A stretch of DNA of 64,000 nucleotides from UBA4810 sp002479215 (GCA_049514435.1 JBEKVB010000001.1:124001-188000); one strand, 5' to 3'; counted from the first letter of the stretch, positions 45,713 to 55,128 are shown. Program-made: numbers and translations. Notes: generated by a model from the sequence alone, not told the origin.

Positions 45713-46222
45713 TTATTTTTTAGGCGAAACAATCATTACCATATTTCGTCCTTCAAGGCGCGGCTCCTGGTCAATTACGCAATCATCAGCCAGTTGACTT
45801 TTTATTTCTTCCATAAGTTTTCGGCCTATCTCGGTGAAAGCAATTTCCCGCCCTCTAAACATCAATGATATTTTAACCTTATCGTGTTTCTCTAAAAATT
45901 TTTTAATATGTTTAACTTTAACCTGCACATCATGTTCTTCCGTTTTTGGTCTTAATCTAATCTCTTTAACATGAATAACGGTCTGACTTTTTTTGGCATC
46001 ATGCAGTTTCTTGCTTTGCTTGTAACGATATTTACCGTAATCCATTATCTTGCATACCGGCGGTTCTGCGGTAGGCGATACTTCCACTAAATCCAAACCA
46101 GCTTTTTCCGCATAGGCTAACGCTTCTTCTAACGATATTACTCCCAACTGCTTAGCCTCTTCAGTGATTACCCGAACAGTGGCTGATTTGATTTCCCTGT
46201 TGATTCGTAAATCTTTAACTAT
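45713..46222 (-). CDS. infC: Translation initiation factor IF-3, AUA start
   Basis: IF-3 of about 169 residues. The N-terminal block VKDLRINREI and the domain LGVISLEEALAYAEKAGLDL match the family. No ATG, GTG or TTG precedes this block in frame; the first TTG, at 46147, would delete 25 conserved residues. An ideal AGGAGG (46234-46229) lies six bases before an in-frame ATA at 46222-46220, with a TGA just upstream. I place the start at AUA. Rare start codons (AUU in E. coli) are known for infC and let IF-3 limit its own translation. Confidence 0.93.
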   Translation of the reverse strand: MVKDLRINREIKSATVRVITEEAKQLGVISLEEALAYAEKAGLDLVEVSPTAEPPVCKIMDYGKYRYKQSKKLHDAKKSQTVIHVKEIRLRPKTEEHDVQVKVKHIKKFLEKHDKVKISLMFRGREIAFTEIGRKLMEEIKSQLADDCVIDQEPRLEGRNMVMIVSPKK

Positions 46223-46261
46223 ATGTCACCTCCTGCAACAATAAGCTCCAAAAAAAAAGTA

Positions 46262-48175
46262 TTATTTTTTCTTTTCACACATTTCCTGCACAAGAGCAAT
46301 AAATTCTTTTACTGACAGCGCTCCCAAATTTTGGCCGTCACGCGCACGTGGAGAAACCGTATTAGCTTCTACCTCTTTATCGCCGATGACCAACATAAAT
46401 GGTATTTTTTGTATTTGCGCCTGACGAATTTTGTACCCTAATTTTTCGTTTTCCAAAGATTTTTCACAACGAATTCCGGCCGCGATTAATTCACCATAAA
46501 CTTTTTCTGCGTAAGGTATATGCTTGTCTGTAACGGTCAACAAAACACTTTGTGTTGGTGATAACCAAACTGGAAATGCTCCGGCATAATGTTCGATGAG
46601 CACGCCCATAAACCGTTCCACCGCACCGAGAATAACTCGATGCAACATAACCGGACGATGTCTTTCTCCATCTGCTCCTATATAATTTAAGTCGAATCTT
46701 TCCGGTAGTGTGAAATCACATTGGATTGTCGCACACTGCCACTTTCTTTTCAAGGCATCTTTTAATTTAAAATCAATCTTTGGTCCGTAAAAAGCTCCAT
46801 CGCCTTCATTCACTATATAATTTGTTTTATTATCCTTAAGAGCATTTTCCAACGCTGTTGTTGCCAGCTCCCAATCCCGATCCGAGCCGATAGAATTTTC
46901 TGGTCTGGTGCTTAATTCCACTTCATATTCAAAACCGAAAATGCCCATGGCATAATTGACAAAATCAGCGATGGCGCGGATTTCGGAATTAAGCTGTTGT
47001 GGTGTGCAAAGGATATGCGCATCATCTTGTGTAAATTGTCTCACCCGCATCAAGCCATGCAAAACGCCCGTCTTCTCGTGACGATGAACTGTGCCCAACT
47101 CGAAATAGCGCAGGGGCAAATCGCGATAACTTCGAATTTTAGATTTATAAATCAGCATATGGGCAAGGCAATTCATCGGCTTAATTCCATAAGCCTGTTC
47201 ATCCACTTCGGTAAAGTACATATTGTCGCGATAATGATCAAAATGTCCCGATTTTTTCCAGAGATCAACCTTAAGAATTTGTGGACCCATGACCATTTCA
47301 TAACCGCGCTTCCAATGTTCTTTTCGTTCCCAATCTTCAATTATGTAACGCAACATCATTCCCTTGGGATGAAAAATAATCAAACCGGGACCAACCTCTT
47401 CATTAATTTGGAAAAGATCAAGTTCCTTGCCCAGGCGGCGATGGTCTCTTTTTTTTGCTTCTTCCAGTAATTTTAAATATTCATTAAGAGTGTTTTCTTC
47501 GGCAAAACCTGTTCCATAAATGCGTTGCAGCATTTTATTTTTTTCATCACCACGCCAGTAAGCTCCCGCAACGCTCAAAAGTTTGAAAGCCTTAATTCTG
47601 CCTGTCGAAGGAATGTGCGGCCCCCGGCATAAATCAACATAATCATCATGCTTATACACACTGACAACTTTTACCTCAGCCGACAAATCATCAAGTAATT
47701 CAACTTTATAATTCTCACCTTTTTTTTCAAATAATTTTACCGCGGCGGCACGAGAAAGATCCTCACGAATAAAAGAATAATCAGCGGCGATAATTTCCCT
47801 CATGCGCTTTTCAATTTTAGCAAAATCATCTGTAGTAAATGGTTCCTTGTATTCAAAATCGTAATAAAAACCGTCTTCAATAGAAGGACCGATGGAAACC
47901 TTTGCTCCTGCAAAAACATTTTGAACAGCCTGAGCCATTACATGAGAAATACTGTGACGTAAAATAGATAATCCCTCGGCTGAAGAAATATCAATTATAG
48001 AAATTATTGAGTCTTCCTTCAAAATATAGCTTAAATCCACTGCTATTCCGTTAACTTTAACGGCTACAGCAGAATCCAAAGCTTTTTTTTGCCATTCAGA
48101 GATAGCTTCCATGGCGGTAATGCCCGGCTTAATAGCTGCTTCTTTTTTATCGGGGAAAATAATTTTTATATTCAT
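46262..48175 (-). CDS. thrS: Threonyl-tRNA synthetase
   Basis: A 637-residue class II synthetase with N-terminal TGS domain (1-65), editing domain (about 70-240; catalytic HSISHVMAQAV), and core with motif 2 FELGTVHRHEKTGVLHGLMRVR and motif 3 VMLHRVILGAVERFMG. It precedes infC by 40 bp in the same operon. A terminator hairpin for the upstream tRNA lies before its start. Confidence 0.97.
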   Translation of the reverse strand: MNIKIIFPDKKEAAIKPGITAMEAISEWQKKALDSAVAVKVNGIAVDLSYILKEDSIISIIDISSAEGLSILRHSISHVMAQAVQNVFAGAKVSIGPSIEDGFYYDFEYKEPFTTDDFAKIEKRMREIIAADYSFIREDLSRAAAVKLFEKKGENYKVELLDDLSAEVKVVSVYKHDDYVDLCRGPHIPSTGRIKAFKLLSVAGAYWRGDEKNKMLQRIYGTGFAEENTLNEYLKLLEEAKKRDHRRLGKELDLFQINEEVGPGLIIFHPKGMMLRYIIEDWERKEHWKRGYEMVMGPQILKVDLWKKSGHFDHYRDNMYFTEVDEQAYGIKPMNCLAHMLIYKSKIRSYRDLPLRYFELGTVHRHEKTGVLHGLMRVRQFTQDDAHILCTPQQLNSEIRAIADFVNYAMGIFGFEYEVELSTRPENSIGSDRDWELATTALENALKDNKTNYIVNEGDGAFYGPKIDFKLKDALKRKWQCATIQCDFTLPERFDLNYIGADGERHRPVMLHRVILGAVERFMGVLIEHYAGAFPVWLSPTQSVLLTVTDKHIPYAEKVYGELIAAGIRCEKSLENEKLGYKIRQAQIQKIPFMLVIGDKEVEANTVSPRARDGQNLGALSVKEFIALVQEMCEKKK

Positions 48176-48222
48176 AAAACTAAATTACTGATGAACTCAC
48201 TATTAATATTAAGCACTATTTT

Positions 48223-48254
48223 AAAAGGGCATCACCATTTTGTTGATGCCCTTT
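48223..48254 (-). terminator. Terminator downstream of tRNA-Val
   Basis: AAAAGGGCATCA (48223-48234) pairs with TGATGCCCTTT (48244-48254); on the minus strand the stem is followed by TTTTAAAATAG. It would end tRNA transcription 36 bp after the tRNA and just before thrS. Confidence 0.7.
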
Positions 48255-48289
48255 GTCTTGGCACTTATCACTTGACTTTAACGTAAAAA

Positions 48290-48364
48290 TGGTAGGCACG
48301 CAGGGATTTGAACCCTGGACATCCACCGCGTCAGGATGGCGCTCTCCCCCTGAGCTACGTGCCT
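48290..48364 (-). tRNA. tRNA-Val(GAC)
   Basis: On the minus strand the cloverleaf folds fully: acceptor AGGCACG with CGTGCCT, D arm GCTC/GAGC, anticodon stem CCATC/GGTGG with loop CTGACGC (anticodon GAC), T arm CAGGG/CCCTG with loop TTCAAAT. The CCA end is encoded (ACCA). It reads the valine codons GUC and GUU. Confidence 0.95.
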
Positions 48365-48392
48365 ATATATAATCCAACTTCAGAATTTGGAG

Positions 48393-48421
48393 CTACTAAC
48401 AGTAAATCGTTATAGTGTCAA
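48393..48421 (-). promoter_or_regulatory. Possible tRNA promoter
   Basis: A perfect minus-strand -35 TTGACA (48421-48416) is followed at 17 bp by a weak -10 TAGTAG (48398-48393). Start would be near 48386, 22 bp before the tRNA. Confidence 0.4.
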
Positions 48422-48437
48422 GCAAATATCTTATATA

Positions 48438-48992
48438 TTAGCTCTTTTTGGCGGCACGATTAATGTATTTTATTCCCCGAATTATATAAGTCAATCCTGA
48501 AGCAATAGTAAAAATTGCGGTTAACCAGCAAAAAATTATAATCCAATTAAAACTGATATCATGAACAACCGCTTTAAAAAGCAGGGCGAAAAAAATAGTG
48601 GCAATTTGCAGGGCAGTTGTAACCTTGCTGATAAATGCCGGTTTAATTTCATATGCTATCGACATCATTGATAATATGGCCATACCGAGTAGTATTATAA
48701 AATCTCTGCTGATAACTATTACAGTAAGCCAACTGGGAATTAAACTAAAAATAGACAATGTTACAAAGCTTGTAGCCAGAAGTATTTTGTCCGCAATTGG
48801 ATCTAGGAAGGAACCGAGTTTGGTTTGTCGATTTAGCGTGCGAGCTAAGGTACCATCAATAATATCGGTTAATCCTGCAACTGTAAAAGTAATCAGGGCT
48901 TGGGTATATGATTCTTGAATCAAAAAAATTACTATTACAGGAACAAGAATAATCCGCGATAATGATAAAAAATTTGGTATATTCATCGCCAA
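48438..48992 (-). CDS. pgsA: CDP-diacylglycerol--glycerol-3-phosphate 3-phosphatidyltransferase
   Basis: A 184-residue membrane enzyme making phosphatidylglycerophosphate. The CDP-alcohol phosphotransferase motif is present as DGTLARTLNRQTKLGSFLD followed by PIADK (four catalytic Asp in the D-G-A-R-G-D-D pattern), and there are five or six membrane helices. Confidence 0.93.
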   Translation of the reverse strand: MAMNIPNFLSLSRIILVPVIVIFLIQESYTQALITFTVAGLTDIIDGTLARTLNRQTKLGSFLDPIADKILLATSFVTLSIFSLIPSWLTVIVISRDFIILLGMAILSMMSIAYEIKPAFISKVTTALQIATIFFALLFKAVVHDISFNWIIIFCWLTAIFTIASGLTYIIRGIKYINRAAKKS

Positions 48993-49011
48993 CTTGACTC
49001 TCTATTCATTC

Positions 49012-49769
49012 TTAATATTTTTTGTCTCGCGCTTTATTCCAGGCCACCCAGCCATCGATCTCTTCCTCCGCGATAAATTCCTTTGGCTCTTCTGCATTGC
49101 CATCCGCTTTTATCATGATTTGTTGCATGGATTTAATGATATATATCCACTCATTCATCGAAACTGGCTTTGGTCCGGCAATAGCAGTTGGTACTGGTAC
49201 GGATTTTGGCGCTCCAGTTATCGAATGTTTTTGTTCCAGTTTAGTAACAGGAGCGGCAACACTGACTTCGCCTTCGTAAACCTTGACGAGAGCATATTTA
49301 TCGCCTTCGACATTCATTCTATATATTGTACCACGAACACCAGCGACAGCATTTTCGCATGAAACCTCAAATCCACTTTTACCACTTATGGTTTTACGGA
49401 CGTTAGACCAAATTTTTCCCAAGGCAATGAAGATTTTTACTTCTCTTGTACCAGTATCATAAGTATCTTCGCACATCAGTTTAAACTTTGTATTTTCGTC
49501 AAAGCGGACAATACTTTTATCGGAAAGAAAAAGCTCCAGCCTGCTGCGATCTCCGTGGTAACTTCACAACCTGTCTTAAGCGTGTCTGATACTTTCAGGT
49601 TACGGAAATCTTTTTGACCTTCGCACAGAGCTTTGGTTGTATCTTCCAATTCGGTAACTTTTGCACCACCGACGGAAGTTTTTAGAGTTACTGGCGCCTT
49701 GGCAAAAACATAATAACAAAAACTAAACGATATTAGGATACACAAAATGATTTTTAAAATTTTTTTCAT
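49012..49769 (-). pseudogene. FecR-domain exported protein, frameshifted
   Basis: An exported protein with signal peptide MKKILKIILCILISFSF and a FecR domain split over two frames. The first frame carries KVSDTLKTGCEVTT; the second picks up GDRSRLELFLSDKSIVRF and later GFEVSCENAVAGVRGT. One added base near 49553-49555 (GG to GGG on the coding strand) joins them into a continuous, typical FecR domain. The C-terminal part is Pro/Val rich and ends near WVAWNKARDKKY. The start is ATG 49769 with GGAG eight bases upstream. Either a real frameshift or a base-call error. Confidence 0.78.
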
Positions 49770-49820
49770 AAGTGCATCTCCATTAATTTTTAGTTCCCGT
49801 CTAAAGTTTAACAAAATATT

Positions 49821-50420
49821 TTAGCCACGCAAGTTGGGACCATCAGGAAGAGTTTCTATAATTTTATTGACTACTTCCTCAATGACAGATTCGTAAATTT
49901 CAGAGGATTTCATCTCCAGATTTTTGCGCGTAAAATCGAAATTTCTGTTTGTTGATTTATATTTGTCCTTCCAAAGAACTTCACCACTCTCAGATCTACG
50001 TAATTCACAGTAAAGAGAGATTGCCACTGGCGCATAAAATAAACCTATCGAGTTACTGCTTTCCAACAACGTGCAATACATTACAGCATCAGCACCAACC
50101 AAATCTTTCAAAACTTGTGGTGCGATTATGCCTACGTTTCCTTTTTTGTCACTAATATATAACGATTCCAGTTTTTGGTCGATTACAGCCAATGGAACTT
50201 TAGAATAACCCTTAAAATAAAGTTGATCAAGTAATTTAGATCTCAATAGCTGGGGAGCTTTGTTGTCCATAGTCTTATTCTCGACAGGAAGAATAGCAAT
50301 AACCTTTACCCAATTTTGTTCATACTCAGGTTTCAAAACATTTGTTGATTTCGAAGAACATCCGGCAAAAACAATGATTAAGATCATCAATAAAAAAACA
50401 TGAATTTTATAAGCCTTCAC
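49821..50420 (-). CDS. DUF799/GNA1162-type lipoprotein
   Basis: A lipoprotein of about 199 residues with lipobox VFAGC and the body of the GNA1162/DUF799 family, which is related to the CsgG-like fold: KVIAILPVENKT near the start, ADAVMYCTLLES in the middle. The start is placed at GTG 50420, which overlaps the stop of the upstream gene as GTGA and has GGAGG four bases before it; the ATG eight codons upstream would overlap more. Part of a three- or four-gene envelope cluster. Confidence 0.8.
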   Translation of the reverse strand: MKAYKIHVFLLMILIIVFAGCSSKSTNVLKPEYEQNWVKVIAILPVENKTMDNKAPQLLRSKLLDQLYFKGYSKVPLAVIDQKLESLYISDKKGNVGIIAPQVLKDLVGADAVMYCTLLESSNSIGLFYAPVAISLYCELRRSESGEVLWKDKYKSTNRNFDFTRKNLEMKSSEIYESVIEEVVNKIIETLPDGPNLRG

Positions 50421-51103
50421 TTTTCCTCCATTTTTTTCAAACAAATCATCTCTATTCTATTATTGTCGGTTTGTTTAATATCCGGCATGCAAGCAACGTT
50501 TTTAACCAATTCAGCTGCGAAAAATTGTGCATCTCCAAAAATCTCGATTTCAAAATGAGCTTCAGACCATTTAAAACTGCAAGGATAAATATTTTTTACT
50601 AATTTTGTGCGATTTTGTAAAAATTCTTTTAAATGCACGAAATCTGAATATTTTTTTAATCCAATAACACTTAAAGAAACTCTGATATTATTTTTTCCCG
50701 CTGGCCATGTCTGAAGAAAACCCATTTTATGCAAGTCATTCTTCAGAGATAACAAAGCTACCATAACATTTACATTAACTATAAAATTCTGCGATTGTCT
50801 TTTTTCTTCAGTAATTTTATAAGATTGGACATACTTATCCTGCTCGTTAATAATAATGTTTTTTGCCTGCTGAAACTTTTCATCTTTAATCGGAACAGCT
50901 AATACTTTAGATACGGCCTTCAGTATTGCTTTTTCTAATGCATCTTGAATGGCTTCTTCGCGTGCCCCGGCTACATCATTTTGATTTATTTTCGCGCTGC
51001 CTTCCACATAAAGGCTTAAAACACCTTCATCGTTTTGAGCATAAACGGGAATCGAAATAAAAGTAATTAGAACAAGAATTGATAAAAGCAGGTATTTTCT
51101 CAT
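50417..51103 (-). CDS. Exported FlgT_N-domain protein
   Basis: A 228-residue exported protein with signal peptide (1-22, ending VYAQ). An N-terminal domain of the FlgT_N/LPP20 type follows: YVEGSAKINQNDVAGAREEA and DALEKAILKAV. The C-terminal half (about 125-215) holds a second alpha/beta repeat. FlgT proteins are H-ring components in Vibrio flagella, but no flagellar gene is nearby, so a different envelope role is likely. It is translationally coupled to the GNA1162-type gene. Confidence 0.78.
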   Translation of the reverse strand: MRKYLLLSILVLITFISIPVYAQNDEGVLSLYVEGSAKINQNDVAGAREEAIQDALEKAILKAVSKVLAVPIKDEKFQQAKNIIINEQDKYVQSYKITEEKRQSQNFIVNVNVMVALLSLKNDLHKMGFLQTWPAGKNNIRVSLSVIGLKKYSDFVHLKEFLQNRTKLVKNIYPCSFKWSEAHFEIEIFGDAQFFAAELVKNVACMPDIKQTDNNRIEMICLKKMEEK

Positions 51104-51106
51104 AGG

Positions 51107-51436
51107 TTAATCATTCGTCATGGAATTATTGCCGCTTATCTTCTTTAGTTTTTCAATTTCTTCCCTCACGATTCTTTCGGTAATTTCCGGGATTATTTCG
51201 CGGGCTATTTTTTCGGCGATTTCCGTTGTCCGCTGGATAATTTCTTCATTAAGCTGACTTTCTAGTCGCTTTTCCTCAACTTCATTAACAATATCGTGCA
51301 AGTTATTAACTTTGACGTTTTTCTCATAACCTCGCCCATCTATTATAATTACTTCTTGATTATTTTTGTCGTTTTTTTCTTCCAATACATCGGTCAAATC
51401 AAATATTTTTTTCCCATTTCTGGAATCAGAATCCAT
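51107..51436 (-). CDS. Small charged coiled-coil protein
   Basis: A 109-residue cytoplasmic protein, not recognised. It begins with FDLTDVLEE, an acidic motif seen repeated in some deltaproteobacterial proteins, and its C-terminal 60 residues are a strongly charged helix (EEIIQRTTEIAEKIAREI) likely to form a coiled coil. Three bases separate it from the FlgT_N-type gene, so it heads that operon. The 150 bp upstream contain no clear promoter. Confidence 0.65.
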   Translation of the reverse strand: MDSDSRNGKKIFDLTDVLEEKNDKNNQEVIIIDGRGYEKNVKVNNLHDIVNEVEEKRLESQLNEEIIQRTTEIAEKIAREIIPEITERIVREEIEKLKKISGNNSMTND

Positions 51437-51588
51437 AAACCCCCCAACAAATCGCTTTGTTAAATAAAAAGCGATTTTTTAATCTTTACGTGTATGTTGC
51501 GACAACTATCATAGTGTATAAAACAGTTCAAGAGTTATATAAAATGATTCTATGATATTATCTTAAAACTAGGCTAATCCTGATTTGC

Positions 51589-52163
51589 TTATTGAATCTT
51601 TATTAATCTTCTGCCGGTCTCAAAAGCTTCTTTCAAAAGAGTTTTGTTCCCTGCGGCCGGACGCTCTTCACTATTTACGTGGATAATCCGGCCTACTTCC
51701 TCCATCCCGAGACCGCTTCCCGCCATACCGGCGAGATATTGAATTGATCTTTTATACTGCTCCGGATTGGGAGCGCCCTGTGAAATGGCCAGAGCATAGG
51801 TTTTGCCGGACGGCACCATGGAATCATAGCCACCATCCGGACGGTTGGCGTAAAGTGAATATATTCTATCAACAAAGAGCTTCATCTGACCGGAAATACG
51901 ATACATATAGATGGGACAACCTACGACAACACCGGTGCAGCTTTTTATTGCTTCTAAGTATTGACTAAGATCATCCCGCTGCGCGCAGTGACCGAAATTT
52001 TTTGACAACTTAGACATCCCCTGCACCCTTTCAGGTTGATATCGTGGAGTCTTATTTCAGTTGTTTGGGCACCTTTGTCGCGGGCGCCTTTCAGAATAGC
52101 TGCAATGATTGTCGATGTGTTTCCCTTTTTACGAGGACTTCCGTTAAAAGCTAAAACTTGCAT
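51589..52163 (-). pseudogene. NADPH-dependent FMN reductase-like flavodoxin, frameshifted
   Basis: Two overlapping frames make one flavodoxin-fold reductase. The N-terminal part (from ATG 52163) has VLAFNGSPRKKGNTST and the Cys pair in KGCRGCLSCQK; the second part has the typical QYLEAIKSCTGVVVGCPIYM and GQMKLFVDR. Adding one A to the A run (coding strand; 51998-52003 in window coordinates) joins them as CQKNFGHCAQRDD. As read it is broken; a missing base in the sequence is as likely. Confidence 0.8.
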
Positions 52164-52253
52164 CGGTTATTTGCTCCTTTTAAATTCTTATTATATGTGT
52201 TGATATTATCTATATTCCTTAATCGATTAAATATAATAACGATAATCCATTCC

Positions 52254-54860
52254 TTAACTGTTTTTCAATTTTTTCCTGCCGGACTTAACGTCTCTATTTA
52301 ATCGGTAAATTTTTATTTTTTCCAGAGCGGGTTTAATTTCGGATACGCCGATTTGAGCATCGTTGAGGTTTGATTTTGCTGCTTGCACTGTCGTTTCACT
52401 AATCAAAATTTCATTAGGCCAATCCCGGCAAAGCGATTGCAGTTTAAAGACAAAATTGACGGCATCTCCGATAACCGTATAGTCCATCTTTTTTTCGAAT
52501 CCAATATTGCCGGCAACGACCTCACCTGTATGGATACCTAGGCCAATAAAAAGCGTTTCACCAAATTTATTTTGACAATAATCATTGACCAATACCATTG
52601 TTTTCTGCATCTCCAGAGCGGCCATGATCGCATTTTCTGCATCGGAACCACTGGATACCGGCGCCCCAAAAACGGCCAGAAAACCATCGCCGAGATATTT
52701 GTCAACTATTCCATGAAATTTAAAAACAACCTCTCCCATTACAGAAAAGAAATAGTTCAGCATATCCACCGTCTTTTTGGGGCCGATCTTTTTAGACAGA
52801 GGGGAAAAATTGCGAATGTCTATATTCAGCAAGGTCAGCAGCTTGAATTCTTCCAATATTGGTCTTTCCTTATCAGCTCCCAGAATAATTTTATCGACAA
52901 CCTCCCGCGGAACAAATTTCTGGAAAACTTTACGAATACCCCGCTCTTTATCGGCCATGGCCAACGTTTCATCGTAAAGTCTCGCATTTTCCAAAGCAAT
53001 GCTCACGGATGCGGCTATTGACTGCAGTAACTGTTCATCTTCGGAAATGAAAGTTCCTTCCGTCTTGTTCAGGAGTTCAATTACGCCTATTACTTGCCCT
53101 TGTGAAATCATCGGCACCGAGAGAATTGATTGTGTATGAAATCCCGTATCATTATCTATTACATTCGAAAAATGGGGATGCTTCTGGGCATCATTGGACA
53201 TAACCGTCATACCGCGGTCGGATACATAGCCGGCAATCCCCTCTCCTCTGTGTAAACGGATGTTCTTTAATTTTTCCATATCAAAATTAAAGGCTGCTGC
53301 AAAGTTAAGCTTGCTGTCTTCAAGAAGTATAATGTATCCTGCTTCAGCATTCATGACTCCTTTAATCATATCCATGGTGTAGGATAACATTTTATCGATA
53401 TCAAATGTGGAAGAAGAAAGAGCACTGCCTATTAGTCTTACGGATTCCAACTCGCGATCGCGCTTTATCATGGATCCCATCAGGCGGTCCTTCTCTATTG
53501 CTTGAGAGAGATGCTCACCCATAGTATCAATGATATCTCTGAGTTTTTCCCATTGATTTTCGGTAATATTATATAATAGAAGAAGCCCGCTAACCCTGCC
53601 CTCAACCTTCAGCGTCATAACCAGACATGATTCAACTCCCCTCTGATAAAAAAGTTTCTTCTCGACGAAACATGTAAGCTCCTGGGGATTATGAATAAAT
53701 AGAGCCTGTTGTTGTTTGATTGCTTTGTCGAGTATCGATCCTTCATAGGGGTATGAATCTCCTCGGTTTATATCCGTTGGAATAAAGGCCAGAAAATCAA
53801 TGATGGATATTTGCTTGGGGATATTGACATCCCAGCTTAAGGCGGCAACGATATCAAAAGGTATATTTTTTTTCATCTGTTGGAAAATAGCCTGCAACAA
53901 TTCACCGTCTTTTAAACTGGAATTAATGGACATGGAGATCATTCTCATTGATCTCAATGTTTTACATAAATCATCAGTCTCATTCAAAAGGCGAAGATTG
54001 TCATAAGTAAAAGCAGCATTGCTCAGGAGAGGCGTTAAGACATCAACATCCGCCTGGGAAAAAACCTTCTCGGATTTTCGCCGGGTAACTGTTAGTACGC
54101 CGATGACATCGTTGCTGGTTTTCAGAGGCATACAGATAAATGATTTCGTCGAATACTGGGCTCGTGATTCTCGCCCAAAACGGCTATCCGTTTCGATATT
54201 TTCCACCAATAGAGGAGATTTATTGATAACGGCGTACTTGGCAATACTTTCTTCAAAGGATACAATCGTTCCTTTTTTCCCGAAATCATCCAGGCCGATA
54301 GTGGCTTCGATAATAAAGGCGTCCCGCTTAGGTCGGGTTAAAATCATGACGGAACCGCTATCGGCATCTATTAGCTTCAAAGCCCGCTCCAGAGTGATGT
54401 AAAGAAGGTCTTCAGAATTAAAGGTCATGTAGCAAAGGTCAGAGAGTTCCTTTAATGTTGCCAGCTCCGCCGTTTTTTTCTCCAGATGGAGAAACTTATT
54501 CCTTAATTCATCCTCCAGTATTCTAAAGGACTGAACGATATTTCCCAGTTCGTCCGTAGCCGCCGTCAAAGGTTTTCCAGCAATTTCTTCCTGCACCGTC
54601 TTGGTTATTGTGGTTGATATAGATCGGATATGGTCAAACAGTTTTCGTAATAATCGGAAACCGACTAAAAAAAAGACCAGCAATGTAATAAAGAAAAAAG
54701 GAACGTATTTGTCGTTTAGAATTTCGTATTTAACGGCAAAATAGAGAAAACCAGTGACAGGAACAATAAAGAATAGTCCAAAGGCAAGGGAAAGCTTATA
54801 ATAGATGTCTTTATCTGCTATAGTGAACTTAGCTATCCATGCCTTAAAATTCATGAACAC
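52254..54860 (-). CDS. Class III adenylate/guanylate cyclase with HAMP-like and GAF domains
   Basis: An 868-residue membrane signalling protein. Two N-terminal membrane helices (about 22-42 and 52-72) and a HAMP-like linker are followed by three GAF-type domains (about 150-300, 310-470, 490-640) and a class III cyclase domain (674-868). Metal Asp681 (LLNIDIRNFS) and Asp725 (YLGDGFLAVFG) are present, and Asn802 is present. The transition-state Arg is replaced by Lys806 in VNFVFKLQ. Nucleotide specificity cannot be assigned. Confidence 0.88.
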   Translation of the reverse strand: MFMNFKAWIAKFTIADKDIYYKLSLAFGLFFIVPVTGFLYFAVKYEILNDKYVPFFFITLLVFFLVGFRLLRKLFDHIRSISTTITKTVQEEIAGKPLTAATDELGNIVQSFRILEDELRNKFLHLEKKTAELATLKELSDLCYMTFNSEDLLYITLERALKLIDADSGSVMILTRPKRDAFIIEATIGLDDFGKKGTIVSFEESIAKYAVINKSPLLVENIETDSRFGRESRAQYSTKSFICMPLKTSNDVIGVLTVTRRKSEKVFSQADVDVLTPLLSNAAFTYDNLRLLNETDDLCKTLRSMRMISMSINSSLKDGELLQAIFQQMKKNIPFDIVAALSWDVNIPKQISIIDFLAFIPTDINRGDSYPYEGSILDKAIKQQQALFIHNPQELTCFVEKKLFYQRGVESCLVMTLKVEGRVSGLLLLYNITENQWEKLRDIIDTMGEHLSQAIEKDRLMGSMIKRDRELESVRLIGSALSSSTFDIDKMLSYTMDMIKGVMNAEAGYIILLEDSKLNFAAAFNFDMEKLKNIRLHRGEGIAGYVSDRGMTVMSNDAQKHPHFSNVIDNDTGFHTQSILSVPMISQGQVIGVIELLNKTEGTFISEDEQLLQSIAASVSIALENARLYDETLAMADKERGIRKVFQKFVPREVVDKIILGADKERPILEEFKLLTLLNIDIRNFSPLSKKIGPKKTVDMLNYFFSVMGEVVFKFHGIVDKYLGDGFLAVFGAPVSSGSDAENAIMAALEMQKTMVLVNDYCQNKFGETLFIGLGIHTGEVVAGNIGFEKKMDYTVIGDAVNFVFKLQSLCRDWPNEILISETTVQAAKSNLNDAQIGVSEIKPALEKIKIYRLNRDVKSGRKKLKNS

Positions 54861-54872
54861 CCCCTGATTTCA

Positions 54873-54901
54873 AGTATATGAAGATGTAGTTTATGTGTCA
54901 A
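54873..54901 (-). promoter_or_regulatory. Sigma-70 promoter for the cyclase gene
   Basis: On the minus strand TTGACA (54901-54896), a 17-bp spacer and TATACT (54878-54873), giving a start near 54866, almost leaderless relative to the ATG at 54860. The remaining 54902-55128 gap shows only a weak sigma-54-like match (55071-55086) toward the CoA-transferase. Confidence 0.55.
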
Positions 54902-55128
54902 GAAAATAAAGCCGCAAAACAATATTCTTGCTCGAAATTTTCGATAAAAGCAGAAGAAATGTTATTGAAAAAGAGCGAATATAGTAGCTCTGTTGAAAAA
55001 TGTTCATAATATACTGGAGAAATATATCGGATTGTTTTCTTTTTGCACAAGATAGGAAAAAACTTGATAATGGTTTCTAAATTGATATAGGTAAATTAAG
55101 CTGTAACAATTTCTAGGAGTAAATTATT

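Noticed and set aside
55071..55086. Second sigma-54-like match, TGGTTTC-N4-TTGAT, before the CoA-transferase.
   Set aside because: The -12 box is TTGAT rather than TTGCW and the YRYR positions fail, so it is too weak to call.
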